Origin: Nannobrachium achirus
Lineage: Eukaryota; Chordata; Actinopteri; Myctophiformes; Myctophidae
NCBI GenBank assembly: GCA_963921795.1
Contig: OY997645.1
Coordinates: 17,888,365 to 17,952,364, forward strand
DNA: 64,000 nt
Reading direction: 5' to 3'
Of the stretch, positions 21,655-32,717 are shown one piece after another. Position 1 is the stretch's first letter, and every line of letters begins with the position of its first letter. The notes beneath the pieces were generated by a model. That model saw only the letters and a program-made list of their open reading frames with translations, did no database searches and was not told the origin of the DNA. The position numbers and the translations under genes were made by a program.

Positions 21655-22383
21655 TTAAACCCTGCAAGACCCACCGTAGCTTTTTGGCTACATTTATATT
21701 TGATAAAAAAAAAATAGTTTATATCATTTGTTTTACCCATAACCATATAAATGAACCGTTAAGTTGTTTTAGTGAAGTATTTAGACATTTGCCATGTTAT
21801 TCTGACAGTGAGTAAAAATGGCCTATAGGCAATTCTGTTACCTGATAGACCCAACGTAGCCAAATGTCAACATTTTTGTAAAACCTTACAAAAGCATAAA
21901 AATAATAATAAATATAGCTGCAAGCAGCGATAAAGTGGCCAAGCCAGAAAAAGCAGGAAAGCAAAAAAGCAGCAAGGGAAAGCAGGTCAGGTAGGTTTTT
22001 TTGGCCTACTGGTGGCTCTATAATAGGCCAAAGTGAAAAGGGTGCCACGTGTTCTTGGGCCTTTCGCAGCAATCGGACGCTGCATGCGGGATTTGAGGCA
22101 TTTCAGGCCAATGTGAGAGAGTGGCATCTGTCCCTTGGCCTAGTGGGAAAGTGTGTGCAAGATTTCACACACATAGCAGGCTGAGTTCATGATTTGAGAC
22201 ATTTTCTTCAAAAAGGAGCAATCCTGCAAACCTTGGAATTCAATGTTAGCCAATTAGATGGAATATGATATCGGACAAATCCGTCATGATTACATCACTG
22301 TAGAGATACTGTGTACTGATTTGTGTGATTTTCGGATAAAATCTGAAGGTGTAATATCGAAGAATGTGTTTTACATACTGTAA

Positions 22384-22709
22384 AGCCCTTTGCACACAGG
22401 ACAGTTGCGTTTTTTTTCGTTTGCGGCATGAATAAAACGCATTGGATTTGGTGTGCAAGGCTGTGCGGAATCGGCGCTGCGGATCCAAAAAGGAGTCGTA
22501 AAAGGAGTGATGAGTTTTTTACCGCATGCGACAAGACGCACGAATCGAACTGGATTCGATCGAGAAAAAAACGCACGGCGGCAGCCACTCGTCGCACGGC
22601 TAATTCGGAGCCGGTGTGCATGAGGTCATAGAGAATCATTGTTTTCTTTTCAAAAAATGATATTGTCCGTTTTATCCGTGCGGTTAAACGCGCCTGTGTG
22701 CAAAGGGCT
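22384..22709. mobile_element. PIF/Harbinger-like MITE with TAA target duplication
   Basis: The 326-bp element has perfect 17-bp terminal inverted repeats (agccctttgcacacagg) and a TAA duplication (22381-22383 and 22710-22712). Removing it restores alignment of the host repeat with 51840-51880 ('...atgtgttttaca' joined to 'tcggccttctggtgtcgct'), which proves insertion. The interior is CpG-rich, including cgaatcgaactggattcgat. The minus- and plus-strand frames inside are shadows. Confidence 0.93.
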
Positions 22710-23170
22710 TAAGTCGGCCTTCTGGTGTCGCTATAAAAGGCAGATGTGAAAAATGTAGGGCACAGGTTTTTCCTTGGCCTCTGGGAAATATGCATACAAA
22801 GTTTTACGCTAATCGGTGGAGTTATAGGTAAAAGCACAAATTGGCCTCTACACGACATGTACTGTATGCAAAAGACTGTATGCAACAGACATAAAAAACT
22901 GTGATACTATTCACCTGGACAGTTTATTATGCTGCACATGATATCATTATAATCCTTGGCCATCACAACATAGGTGTAGACATCACATAGTTTGTATTAT
23001 AATGCTTGGTTCAGGAGTTATGATGCAAAATACATTATTTGGTAATGGCGGGTATTAAAATAGGCGTCAAGGAGGGGCATTTTGGGTAAGGCTCCATATC
23101 AGACAATGTCCAGGGACCCAAACTGTACAAGTCTACCAAATGTCATGGTTTTATGCTTACATCAACCCCA

Positions 23171-23236
23171 GGTGGGATTTGATCCAACAACCTTCTGCAT
23201 GAAAGGCATATGCTCTGACCACTACACTAGACAGCC
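23171..23236 (-). pseudogene. tRNA-Glu(TTC)-like pseudogene or SINE head
   Basis: Read on the minus strand, 66 nt fold loosely as a tRNA: an A-box-like 'tagtgtagtggtcagag', an anticodon loop ctttcat giving TTC, and a B-box-like 'ggatcaaatcc'. The anticodon stem has a mismatch and the acceptor stem does not close, so it is not a working tRNA. Confidence 0.55.
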
Positions 23237-24711
23237 AGAGGTTCTGTTAATCATGTTTGTTAAAAAAGAAAGAAAAAAAAGTTCTATGTAGGCTGAGTGT
23301 CTTCGATTAAACAATGATTTAATCACCAAGTGCCACGGTATTTTATTGCATTTATTCTTTCATATTTTGGAGGCTTGGAGTAAAAGTAATCTGAGTAAAT
23401 GTAAGCGAGTGTTTCTGGAATTTTCCTGCAATCTTATTTTATTTCAAAATGATATAGCGCCCCCCTTTGGCCAATTGGGGTAAGATTGGTTTCAGTGATA
23501 TTTGGACTAACCCTCTACAGTAATTCATCGTGAAAATTTGACTTTGCATGTATGTTTTAGGAAGAGGAAGAAGAATAATTTGCATAAAATTGCAATATTC
23601 ATTGAATTATTAAAAAAGAATGTTTCAATTAAAAAAATATCCGATCTGACAGATCTTTAGATATTGTTCCAAAGTTCATGTAAAAAAAGTTCTGTGCACG
23701 TGACACGAAAATTCCAGAATAAAAGCGGGTTTAAGCGTTTTACAAACTTCTCAAAATGGCGGAAAATCTAAGGGCGGAGCTTACTTAACAAAGACACAGA
23801 TGGCTTCCGCTTGAATCAAGGCACGTGTGTAAGCAACTTGCATGTCTTTAAACGAAATGAGGCATGACTTGCCCATTTAAATTTTGAATTTTCAAACGCT
23901 TCGTATAGCGCCCCCCCTTTGGCCAATTGGAATAAGATTGGTTTCAGTGATATTTGGACTAACCCTCTACATCTTTGCCAAATGCCATTAACGTGTCACT
24001 TTGCATGTATGATTTAGAGGCAGAAGAATAATTTGCATAAAACTGCAATATTCAGTGAATTATTAAAAAATAATGTTTCACTTTAAAAAAAAATCCGCCG
24101 AGACAGATCTGAACGTATTGGTCCAAAGTTCATTTACTGTTTTTCGTATAATTCAAAATGGTGGGAGAACTAAAGGTCAGAGGTCAAAAGTCAGAGTGTA
24201 AAAGTTGTTCGGCATGAGGAGACGCATAAGTGTATACAGGTTTCATGGCTGTACCTCAAACAGAGCATGAGCTATACCTGTTCAAAGTTTGCATTTTCAA
24301 AGGCTTCCTACTGCGCCACCCTTTGGCCAATTGTTGCGAGCTTTGTGTTTTAGCTGTTTGGCATAGTCCTCTACCATACTGCCGAGTTTCGTAAAATGCG
24401 ACTGCGCGGTCAAGCCACGAGAGAAATGGTGGCGGAATAATAATAGTGCTGAAGTACAATATCAATGAGTGGCCTTTGCCACTGCGTGGCTTGGCCACTA
24501 ATAATAATTAAAAAAACTAAAAACATTACATGTTCCTCTCCAAAGTACTCCTACAACACCATCTGAAAGGTTGATTTTCTTTTTGCAAGTAGAAATTAAT
24601 TCGGGTCTTGCAGGGTTAATCCAACATCCTACTATTGTGTGCTTATTTTTTTATCAAAGTTACTAAAGCCAGTTATCATTGTGTTTTAATGCATTTCACA
24701 GTTACCCGTAA

Positions 24712-25060
24712 GCGGACCCCCCCTGAGGAGTGGGGGTCCGCGGACCCCTTCCCGGCCAAGCCACGGCATGTGGAGTGGAGCAGCATGTAGCTTGTAGATC
24801 TGCTAGATTCGCTTATTTTTTCATTTGCTTTTTCCAGCGCTGCTGAGGTCCGTGGGGGTCCGTGGTGGGCCCCGGTGGTGGGGCGGCCACCAGGGACCCC
24901 CTGGGTGCTGGTCCCTGCCTACTTTTGTGTACTTTTGTGTAGTTTGCGGTAGTTTTGTGTACATTTGTGTACTGTTGGGTATACTTTTGGGTAGTTTGGG
25001 GTAGTTTTGTGTACTTTGGGGTACTTTTGGGTACACTTTTGGGTAGTCTGGGGTAGTAGG
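24712..25060. repeat. GC-rich palindrome, half hAT palindrome and TACTTTTGGG minisatellite
   Basis: A perfect 10-bp hairpin (24712-24721 and 24732-24741, gcggaccccc) lies left of the half motif 'agcttgtagatctgct' (24789-24804). A G/C-rich patch (24841-24915) and a minisatellite (about 24918-25058) made of 'tacttttgggtag' and 'ttttgtgtac' units follow. Frames with T/Y/P/K repeats are translations of the minisatellite. The 'ggggtccgcggacccc' style suggests hAT ends of the 'ggggtcc' type, but no pair was closed. Confidence 0.6.
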
Positions 25061-26510
25061 ACCCCCGGTGGGTGCAGATTGAGCTGAAAGGTCTCTCCAA
25101 AAATGTTCCCTGAATTTGATTTACAAATTTCATTCAAATTTTAACACTTTTAGCTTTTCCTTTTTAACCGCACTCTAATGTTTATTCAACATTAACTCAA
25201 GTAGTCGAGTGAGTTCTGGAATATTTGATGAAAATGTAAAAATGAAGCCATTAATTGGACAATTGATTGACCGATTTGTACTACTGAGCTGTAAACAAAA
25301 TACTACAGTATATGACCAATGTTGCAAAAGAAAAGAAAAGAAAAGAAAAGAAAAGTCTATGTGGTCCAAGTCTCAACAACAAGTCAAGAAGTATTTTTTT
25401 TTTCTTTCAGCTCTGTGTTTGATCAACAAAAGAAAACGTCCAAATTCCTAGAGACAAACAACATCGTTGAGATTACTCTTCTTGCTTGCTGAATCCTCTG
25501 GAAACTATTGGCAGTTAAAAAAAACGATGGATTATATAAGGTTAAAAAAACAACAGAAAGGGGTGGACGGACGAGAAAAAAAAATGTTCTGAAAACTATA
25601 GGCGAAAGAAACCAAATGTCTGGGTTGTAGGTCCCAGTGGGGTCGAGGTGAAAGATAGAGTACAGTGCCCTTACAGGCCCATTGTGGGAGCGCTCTGCAG
25701 TGTGAAGGGGCTGCCAAATTACCACACAGTCCTAATAATTCATAGAGGATATACTCATAAAAAGAACTGTGAGAGGGTCCTTTTTATTATTCATAATCAC
25801 CCTGCCGGACTAGTACCTGCAGGAATATGATTAACGTTATTTTCAGCACATTATTATTGTATCGCCTCTGCACACACACCATGCACAGAGGCAAGACTCA
25901 ATTGCCTCCATATTTTTACAGAGCCTGTTGAATGGAACTGATATTTGTTAGGGGGTTTTATTGGGTCCCTTAATAGTTTCCATCTGTGTGCTGTCACCTA
26001 CTCTCACTTTCAGAGCTGCGCAGATATGTTTCATACAGTCATTATGTTACTAGCTCAGGGAAGTGCCTCCATTGCTTTGTTTATTATATGCTACTGGCTC
26101 AAGCAAGAACTGCTTTTGGCATGATTCCAACAGCTTTTGGGGAAGCTTCTCCATTGGTGGTGTTGTGTGTGAGGACAACGCCACAGAGGTCCTCAGATAC
26201 CATTAAAAACACTTAACCGGAGAAACTGATGCTGTAAGCAGAGCCACTGTGACCAGATGGCAAAAGGGGGGGTTGAAAACCTGGTAGTAAAAATCTGATG
26301 TCCTGAGTAAGCAGAACAACATGCTGTCCTAACCAAGCATGTTTCAATATTGAGAAGACACGTGGCATCAACTGCTTCCGAACCCTGCAATATACGGGTT
26401 AGTTTATTCTGTAGGCCTATTACTTGTAGCACTACCATCAGGTTTGGAAAGGTCTGATTTAAAGTATCATTACTGAAACTGAGTATCTATTTCATGTACA
26501 AAGCATTGGT
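25061..26510. other. Low-repeat stretch with (AAAAG)n and possible conserved non-coding DNA
   Basis: (AAAAG)n is at 25326-25355. The 25720-26010 part (aataattcatagaggatat, attattcataatcaccctg) has no repeat and looks enhancer-like, but conservation is unproven. No gene is supported. Confidence 0.3.
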
Positions 26511-26720
26511 TCTCAAGGTGGAGACCGGGGAAGCCTCCAGGGGTCCTTGAGGGGGTTCCACGGGATCTCCCCAGCAAATTGGGGAACAGTTAACACTTGA
26601 GCCCTATTACATTCTTTGGATATATTCGAAAATAGCAGATCTACAAGATCAGATTCAGAGCACGTTGTTATGGAACACATTGTGTGCTTGTAAATGTGAC
26701 ACATCTCGTCCTTGACATGA
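26510..26720. mobile_element. Degraded hAT-like copy
   Basis: The left part 'ggttctcaaggtggagacc' with 'ccaggggtccttgaggggg' has the look of a hAT terminus. It is followed by 'aaaatagcagatctacaaga' and 'tgtgtgcttgtaaatgtg' (26629-26696), the shared palindrome with a long loop. No right end or target duplication was found. Confidence 0.5.
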
Positions 26721-27319
26721 AAATATCCGAGAATCACTCTTCAATCAAGTCTTCTTTAGAGTGAAGAAGGTGCCAATCTTTTAGTTAGTTTGAATTAATT
26801 ATTGGAAGTTTTTGAGGGCCAAGTCTTATTTGTATGCATCGCGGTTGAATGAACATCGCGCCAATCTCCATTTTATTAGTTGTAGCGCGACGGTCCACTT
26901 GAACTATTGATTTGTGACATAAAAAGGTGTTTACTCATTAAGCAAAAAGGAATTCTTAATACTCAAGTTATCCTGCAGCCATCCTCCTCATTAAAAAATC
27001 CCCAATAGCATCAGGACTCTAAAGATAGGTTCAGCCTGTCTATGATCCTTTTTATTCTGGTCCCAAATAAAAGTTGCTGAAACTATGTTGGTCAATTTGC
27101 ACCTGCTGATGGTATTGCTTTTTCTCTAGCGCCAAGAATAGGCCAAAATTTTCACTTGCACTTGAAGTTATCTTAAAACGTAATGGACATGGGGGGGTGT
27201 GGGTGGGGCGACACTTTTTAGAAAGGCAGTATTGGGTTACTGACTCTGACTGTTAATAATTGAAAAACATTTGTTATGGCAGGCACTGAAACCACACGGC
27301 TGTTGAAACTCTGGCTGGG
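26721..27319. other. Non-coding stretch, no feature recognised
   Basis: No gene or element termini recognised. Confidence 0.4.
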
Positions 27320-27322
27320 TAA

Positions 27323-27607
27323 AGCCTCGATCAGAGTCATGAGTCATGAAACTACAACGTTACGTCATTCCTCGCGGTGAAGAGCTTTCCACCGCGAGTC
27401 CCGACACATCTCTCTGTTTTTACTATCAGACAGACAGGCTCTTCACCCCGTTCACTGATTGGTCGATCTAGACCAGTCAGTCATGGTGGATAGGACTCCA
27501 CCGTGACTGACTATGATGGCCTGCACTTATTTTCTGACTTGAGGTGGAAAGCTTTCCACCTAAAATTTGCGGTGGATAGCTCTTCACCGCAGACTCTGAT
27601 CGAGGCT
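27323..27607 (+). mobile_element. Harbinger-like MITE, short copy, TAA duplication
   Basis: The 285-bp element has perfect 16-bp termini (agcctcgatcagagtc) and TAA at 27320-27322 and 27608-27610. It is a copy of the elements at 29431-30082 with about 40 bp deleted just inside the left terminus. The interior holds several self-complementary modules (gcggtggatagctcttcaccgc, split here as ggtggatagctcttcacc; gtcagtcatggtgg and its complement). Confidence 0.92.
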
Positions 27608-28535
27608 TAAGGCTGTTGCTGATCCGGTCTGGGAGTGTAGATCGGATACGGAAACATTGTGTGCATGTGTGTGTATATAGTACAAATGACCGGTTACAGT
27701 AGGCAGGTCTAGACTGGATCAAATTGGAAACCAGGCTTTCTACAGGTACTACGTTTTTTAGGGATGCTGTCGCTGAGACAGTGTGAATGCTCAAAGCTCA
27801 GAACGTAGTGAGACATTGTGCTGTGACACACGCAAAAAAACAAAACTAAAACAAAACACATGGTAATATATTACAGAAAGAAAAAGAATAAACCTGCACA
27901 CTCATCTGCTCCAGTGTAATTTATTGACGTTTCGAACCAAGGCTCTTCATTGGGTCAAACTGGAGAAGTCACGTTAGTTCACGTTATCAATCAAGTAGGT
28001 GGAACAACACAACATGGTAATCAGGTCAACAAAATCAAATAGATACAGTTCAACATTTACATATCCACAAAACTGTGGAAAAAACACAAATGGACAGCAT
28101 GATCGATAAAATCTATGTGAAAAAATCTTTTAAATAATCAGCTAACTTCAACTTGGCCAACAGGAGTTATGTTTAATGGAAAGTTGATTGGAAAGTTGAT
28201 TGGAAAGTGCTTGTTCATTCCTTTGGGAGATATAGTGTTATGGGTGTAAATCCAAATGATTCCGGCTTCCTGCCCTCACCTCCAGTGCTCCACCTGTTCA
28301 CATACAGTACAATTCATTCTGGGGTCTGGCAATCAGTGAGCACCATTTATCTTTCGTTCAAGTTCTTGTTCTAAACAATATGGATTGCAGCTGTTCACTT
28401 ATTAATGTTTCAGACTGATTAAAGAACATGATCGATGGAACATGATAGACAGATAGATGTATTTAAGTAAAAGGTAGACTATTCACACCCAGTATTTATC
28501 AGTATCCAACTATGTTCTTTGCACCCAGGGTGGAA
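27608..28535. other. Repeat fragments including a possible Penelope-like end
   Basis: About 27612-27700 (gttgctgatccggtc, ggatacggaaac, aatgaccggtta) resembles 59887-59960. About 27890-27960 (tttattgacgtttcgaacc, ggctcttcattgggtc) resembles ends of fish Penelope-like elements, from memory only. No gene is seen. Confidence 0.35.
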
Positions 28536-28538
28536 TAG

Positions 28539-28705
28539 TCAGAGTGGCGTCAGTTCAGCAAAAGCTAAGGTATGGCAACATGACTGGTAACACCAGTCAT
28601 GTTGCCATACCTTAGCAACAGGCACAATGAATAATACGTTTTATTATTTCCCCCTGTAGCCAAGGTGTGGCAGCTGCCATACCGTGCCATACCCAATTGA
28701 CGCCT
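28539..28705. mobile_element. hAT-like MITE copy with an extra 25-bp hairpin
   Basis: The termini cagagtggcgtcagtt and (inverted) cagaggcgtcaatt match, and the interior (aacaggcacaatga, tattatttccccctgtagcc) matches the element at 59743-59870. Unlike that copy it carries a perfect 25-bp hairpin (28564-28588 and 28592-28616, 3-nt loop). No target duplication survives. Confidence 0.7.
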
Positions 28706-29430
28706 CTGTACCCGGTTGTATAGCATGGCAGAGACTTAAGAACCCAAGTGTCCGTACCCAACAATGCTATTTGCACCCGTGCACATGAAGTGGGTTTGGC
28801 TATTCCCCTAGTCCCGCTACGTCCCTCCTATAATCATTCCCATTCAGGACAGGTGAGACACCTTGCTGTTACTGCTGGGTAACAGAAGCAAGCTGTTAGT
28901 AGCTTGCTTTGTCCTTTTCCGACCCTGTTGTGTTTTGTGTGGGAGATTTACACACCAACAAGGTATATGCAGTATGCACTTTACCTGTTTTTCTTTGTAA
29001 ATATTGGGTAGTTACAGTATGTCCTGAATGTTTGCTGCATACATTTGGCAGTGGGACAGATTGCTCTCCCCCACCCGCTCTACAGCATTTCAGTATAAAA
29101 CTATTGACTCTTTTTCCTACTCTTGTTTTTCTCTTTCTCTTTCTTTTTTTCCTTGTACTTTTAGTATACCTACATTGATTAAAGGAAGCCAAACAAAAGT
29201 ATGTTTTACTCTTATGTACCTGTGCAAAGGATGTAACAATAAAGTTAAACCTTGAACCTTCATGCAAAGATGTGGTGCTGTGTTCAGCCGGTTTGTTTAC
29301 TAGCTCGTTGCTATGTGGTATGAAACTGTTATTAGTAGTCCCACAAATTACAGAATTGTTTTATTCACGGATGCCCCTCATTATGACTTACATCACAGTC
29401 ACAGATATTGTAGCTGCACAGTCTGGTTAA
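28706..29430. other. Non-coding stretch with a LINE-like 3' end
   Basis: About 29160-29256 ends in 'gtaacaataaagttaaacc', like a LINE 3' tail. The K/R-rich minus-strand frame is antisense to a C/T-rich tract and is not a gene. Confidence 0.35.
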
Positions 29431-29754
29431 AGCCCCTATCATAGTAGGCACCGCAGTGATAAGCTATCCACCGCGGTGTAGTCTTTTTAAGTCATAAAAC
29501 TACAACGTTACGTCATTACTCGCGGTGAAGAGCTATCCACCACGAACCCCGACACATCTCTCTGTTTTTACTTTCAGACAGATCGGCCCACCACCCCGTT
29601 CACTGATTGGTCGATCTAGACCAGTCAGTCACAGTGATAGGACTTCACCGTGACTGACTATGATGTCCTCCACTTGTTTTCTCACTTTAGGTGGATAGCT
29701 TATCACCTAAAATTTGCGGTGTTAAGCTCTTCACTGCAGACTCTGATAAGGGCT
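29431..29754 (+). mobile_element. Harbinger-like MITE, copy A of an inverted pair
   Basis: The 324-bp copy starts agcccctatcatagt and ends actctgataagggct, with TAA on both sides (29428-29430 and 29755-29757). It has the full-length left part missing in the copy at 27323. Confidence 0.9.
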
Positions 29755-29757
29755 TAA

Positions 29758-30082
29758 AGCCCCTATCAGAGTCCAAGGTGAAGAGCTATCCACCGCAATT
29801 TTAGGTGGAAAGCTTTCCACCTCAAGTCAGAAAATAAGTGAAGGCCATCATAGTCCGTCACGGTGGAGTCCTATTCACCGTGACTGACTGGTCTAGATCT
29901 ACCAATCAGTGAACGGGGTGAAGAGCCTATCTGTCTGAAAGTAAAAACAGAGAGATGTGTCGAGACTCGCGGTGGAAAGCTCTTCACCGCGAGGAATGAT
30001 GTAACGTTGTAGTTTTATGACTCAAAAAAACTACACCGCGGTGGATAGCTCTTCACCGCGGGTACCGACTCTGATAGGGGCT
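29758..30082 (-). mobile_element. Harbinger-like MITE, copy B, inverted against copy A
   Basis: The 325-bp copy has perfect termini agcccctatcagagtc. It shares the TAA at 29755-29757 with copy A and is followed by TTA (30083-30085). It is oriented opposite to copy A, so 29431-30082 is a nearly gapless 650-bp inverted repeat. Confidence 0.9.
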
Positions 30083-30085
30083 TTA

Positions 30086-30269
30086 GGGTACACTTTCCAC
30101 TAATGTTGAATGGTCACACCTGACCTTTCAGAACAGGTGTGCAAGAACACCTGTTCCAAAATTGTCATCCTACAATTGGCTGTAACGGTGTGACCAGTTC
30201 GATTCCTGGGTGCATTACAAACTGATTGACCAATAAGAAATCACAGACAGTCAACATATTGCTGGCAAC
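30086..30269. other. Short spacer with a 10-bp hairpin
   Basis: gaacaggtgt (30131-30140) and acacctgttc (30147-30156) form a hairpin. A tRNA B-box-like 'agttcgattcc' at about 30196-30206 is isolated and has no tRNA fold around it. Confidence 0.5.
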
Positions 30270-30557
30270 CACAGACATAAAAAGGTAGACGCCTCTTCCT
30301 GCTCTCTGGTACCCGTCTCGCCTTGGTGGGCATTTTTGATTGACAGGCTTGGAATTCTTCTGTGTGCGTAACAGACAACAAGGTCGGTAGGCAGGATTGA
30401 ATGGAAAAGTCCCGGAAAAGACGCGTTGTGATTGGCCAGTAGTCTTTTGAGTGGCAGCCTGCCCTCGACACTTCCTCTTTTGAGCCCACCAAGGCGAGAC
30501 GGGTCGCTCCAATCAACTGCAGCGGGTGGACGAGGTATCTAGCTTTTTATATCTGTG
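30270..30557 (-). mobile_element. MITE with 8-bp TSD and internal 21-bp inverted repeat
   Basis: The 288-bp element is flanked by ctggcaac on both sides (30262-30269 and 30558-30565). The termini cacagacataaaaaggtag and cacagatataaaaagctag match well. Inside, 30311-30331 and 30484-30504 are perfect inverted 21-mers. The interior ('attggccagtag', 'cccggaaaagac') is an inverted copy of 40240-40330. Eight-base duplications fit hAT or P; the termini do not decide. Confidence 0.9.
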
Positions 30558-31418
30558 CTGGCAACAGTGAGCATATGCTGAACTCGTCAGCAGAAGTATG
30601 ACTGCCATGCTTGTAAAAAGGGTATTTTGTGCTTCAAAAGAAGTCAGCTCTCTCAAAAACTTTCATACACAACAAAACTACTATGACAGTGGAAGCCAGA
30701 CAAACTAGTGATATCAGTTCTAGCTTTTATTATAGTTGTACACTATACGTATAAAGTGTGATTCTCATGGCACACCAATTTGGAAACAACCGCTGTAAGT
30801 GTACCGAGGCTCTCTCCTAACGCAAGCAGTGCCTGCAGTGGCTTAGGTACGGTACAGTAGAGACATCCACCTGTATGGCAGATAACTTTCTATCATCCTG
30901 AGAAATGAAGGACCTATTGGTGGCAGATGAATGACCTGGTGGGAGTAAGGAGACAGATTAGGAAACAAAGGCTCAGAGAGAGAAAGAGAGGAAGGTAAAG
31001 AATAGAGAGTTTCCCTTTGAAAAGATATTACGTCTGTCCATCTCAGACGTGTGTTCCAGTTGTCAGTGAGGAGGGAGAGCGTATTCAGAGGGAGAGGCAA
31101 TTTACCATTGAGGCAGGAGTGCAGCAATATCTGTCTTGAGGGAACCAGGGAGGTATGTTAATTAATACATAAATCATAAATCATCACCCTTCCCAAGAAC
31201 AGGGAAGCAGGACCTGTGCGTGCCTATGTGCGCGCGTGCAGCCAGGCGTGCTAGCGTGCGTGTGCAGTTATCATTGTTGGGGATGACTTCATATAATTGG
31301 AATTAAGGGACGAGAAGAGAAATAAAAAGTTAGTTGCATTATTACTTATTTCTAATTTAGATTAATGCAAGGCTGACACAACCTGGGTAGTGCACTGCTT
31401 TAGTCTCTATGTATCCTT

Positions 31419-31422
<4 letters not shown>
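30558..31422. other. Non-coding stretch, no feature recognised
   Basis: No gene recognised. Purine-rich 30960-31100 gives chance frames. Confidence 0.4.

Positions 31423-31507
<85 letters not shown>
31423..31507. repeat. (CT)n microsatellite, left part
   Basis: An 85-bp CT run, interrupted by the hAT-like element that follows and resumed at 32023. Confidence 0.97.
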
Positions 31508-31509
<2 letters not shown>

Positions 31510-32018
31510 GGGTTGTCAACATTGGACGGTCAGAATCCAGGAGATTTATTTTTTGGGAGGTGTGCGGAACTCCCCTACCGGGGTCTGGGGGTCCTCTCCC
31601 CAAAACCTCTTAACAGATTTATATTTTCCTGTGTTCTGTTGAATTTTGTGCATGTTTGATAGTTTTATCAGGCTTGCTTTACTAGCACTGTACAATTTCA
31701 GCCGTAAAATGCCAAATGATTTGATGACTGAACCAAAGGACATCTTTAATGATGACTTCAAATTTTTAAGTTATTACTTAAGTGAATATTGTTTTTGTTC
31801 TTTCTTGCATTCATTGCCCCACCCCTAAAGCGGGGGGTCTTGGGGTCCTCCCCCAGAAAAAAATTAACTTAGTAGATGTAATTTCCTGTGTTTTGGTGAA
31901 TTTTGGGAGTTTGATACCAAATCCAGGAGAAATCCAGGAGATTTGCCAATCCAGGAGCATGCCAGGAGATGGGGTCAAAATCCAGGAGACTCCTGGGAAA
32001 TCCAGGAGAGTTGACAAG

Positions 32019-32022
<4 letters not shown>
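31508..32022. mobile_element. hAT-like element inserted in a CT microsatellite
   Basis: The 515-bp element has termini cagggttgtcaac and (inverted) caggcttgtcaac and is flanked by tctctctc on both sides, though this duplication is less informative inside a CT run. It contains repeated 'atccaggaga' motifs near the right end and two related 'ggggtcctc' blocks (about 31560-31670 and 31830-31920). Confidence 0.85.
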
Positions 32023-32080
<58 letters not shown>

Positions 32081-32106
32081 GCTCTCTTTTCTCTCACACA
32101 TGCATG

Positions 32107-32195
<89 letters not shown>
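32023..32195. repeat. (CT)n then (CA)n microsatellites
   Basis: CT continues at 32023-32096 and a (CA)n of about 85 bp follows at 32110-32195. Long S/L, T/H, C/V and R/E frames here are artefacts. Confidence 0.98.
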
Positions 32196-32197
<2 letters not shown>

Positions 32198-32544
32198 TTC
32201 CTTCTCTCCAATACACACAAATGTTTTTTACGCAGGACCCAGCCAGGTGGTATAGTACCAAATCAATATGCCTTCAAGGTTAAAAGATTCTCCACTGGAG
32301 GAGGTTGGAACACCCTCCGTCTCAACTAAAGTGATAAACTTGGTGCTACTGGATCGATTACAATTGCCGTGTCTATAAACTGTCATCATGGTGAATGCAC
32401 ATGGGTTAGTACCACAAATCACAACAGTTACAGTAATAGGAGTCAAAAAAATAAATACAGCTCACTATTGATTGATGTAAGATAAGAACAATCTAATGTG
32501 GCTAGACATAGAATCATTAACAGAAACCTCCAACATACTGTATC

Positions 32545-32571
32545 GGGGGGGGGGGGGGGGGGGGGGGGGGG
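32545..32571. repeat. Run of 27 G residues
   Basis: Uninterrupted G homopolymer. The exact length is likely to be unreliable in assembly and could form a G-quadruplex. Confidence 0.95.
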
Positions 32572-32717
32572 AATAACAAAACATCTTAACATTTCTCTCT
32601 GAAACCTGTGTTTGCAGTTTGCAACACAAATGTTGCTTACAGGTTTTCACAAGGCAGGTTTCTGTGGAAGTGCAAATGGCCCACTGGCCCACAGTATGAG
32701 GAACATACTTCCCAGCA

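Larger units (their letters stand above)
21912..24499. mobile_element. Fish repeat of 2.6 kb nested in the TTAA element
   Basis: The left end reads 'atatagctgcaagcagcga' followed by 'agtggccaagcc'; the right end reads 'ggcttggccact'. Both ends border AATAAT-type sequence. The interior repeats a block 'gcgcc(c)acc(c)tttggccaattg' near 23457, 23907 and 24310, so it is partly tandem. It shares a segment ('ctgtagagatactgtgta', 'ttttcggataaaatctg') with the element at 51675-52195. No transposase or reverse transcriptase is recognisable. It is probably non-autonomous; the class is uncertain. Confidence 0.65.
21655..24619. mobile_element. TTAA-flanked (piggyBac-like) MITE, outer layer of a nest
   Basis: TTAA at 21655-21658 is followed by accctgcaagaccc; TTAA at 24616-24619 is preceded by the inverted gggtcttgcaggg. 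TTAA duplication and CCC-type termini are the piggyBac signature. Only about 350 bp belong to this element (21655-21911 and 24500-24619); the rest is the element nested inside it. Confidence 0.7.

Noticed and set aside
30165-30516. Frames of 91-115 codons on the minus strand
   Set aside because: They translate the MITE at 30270-30557 and its flank.
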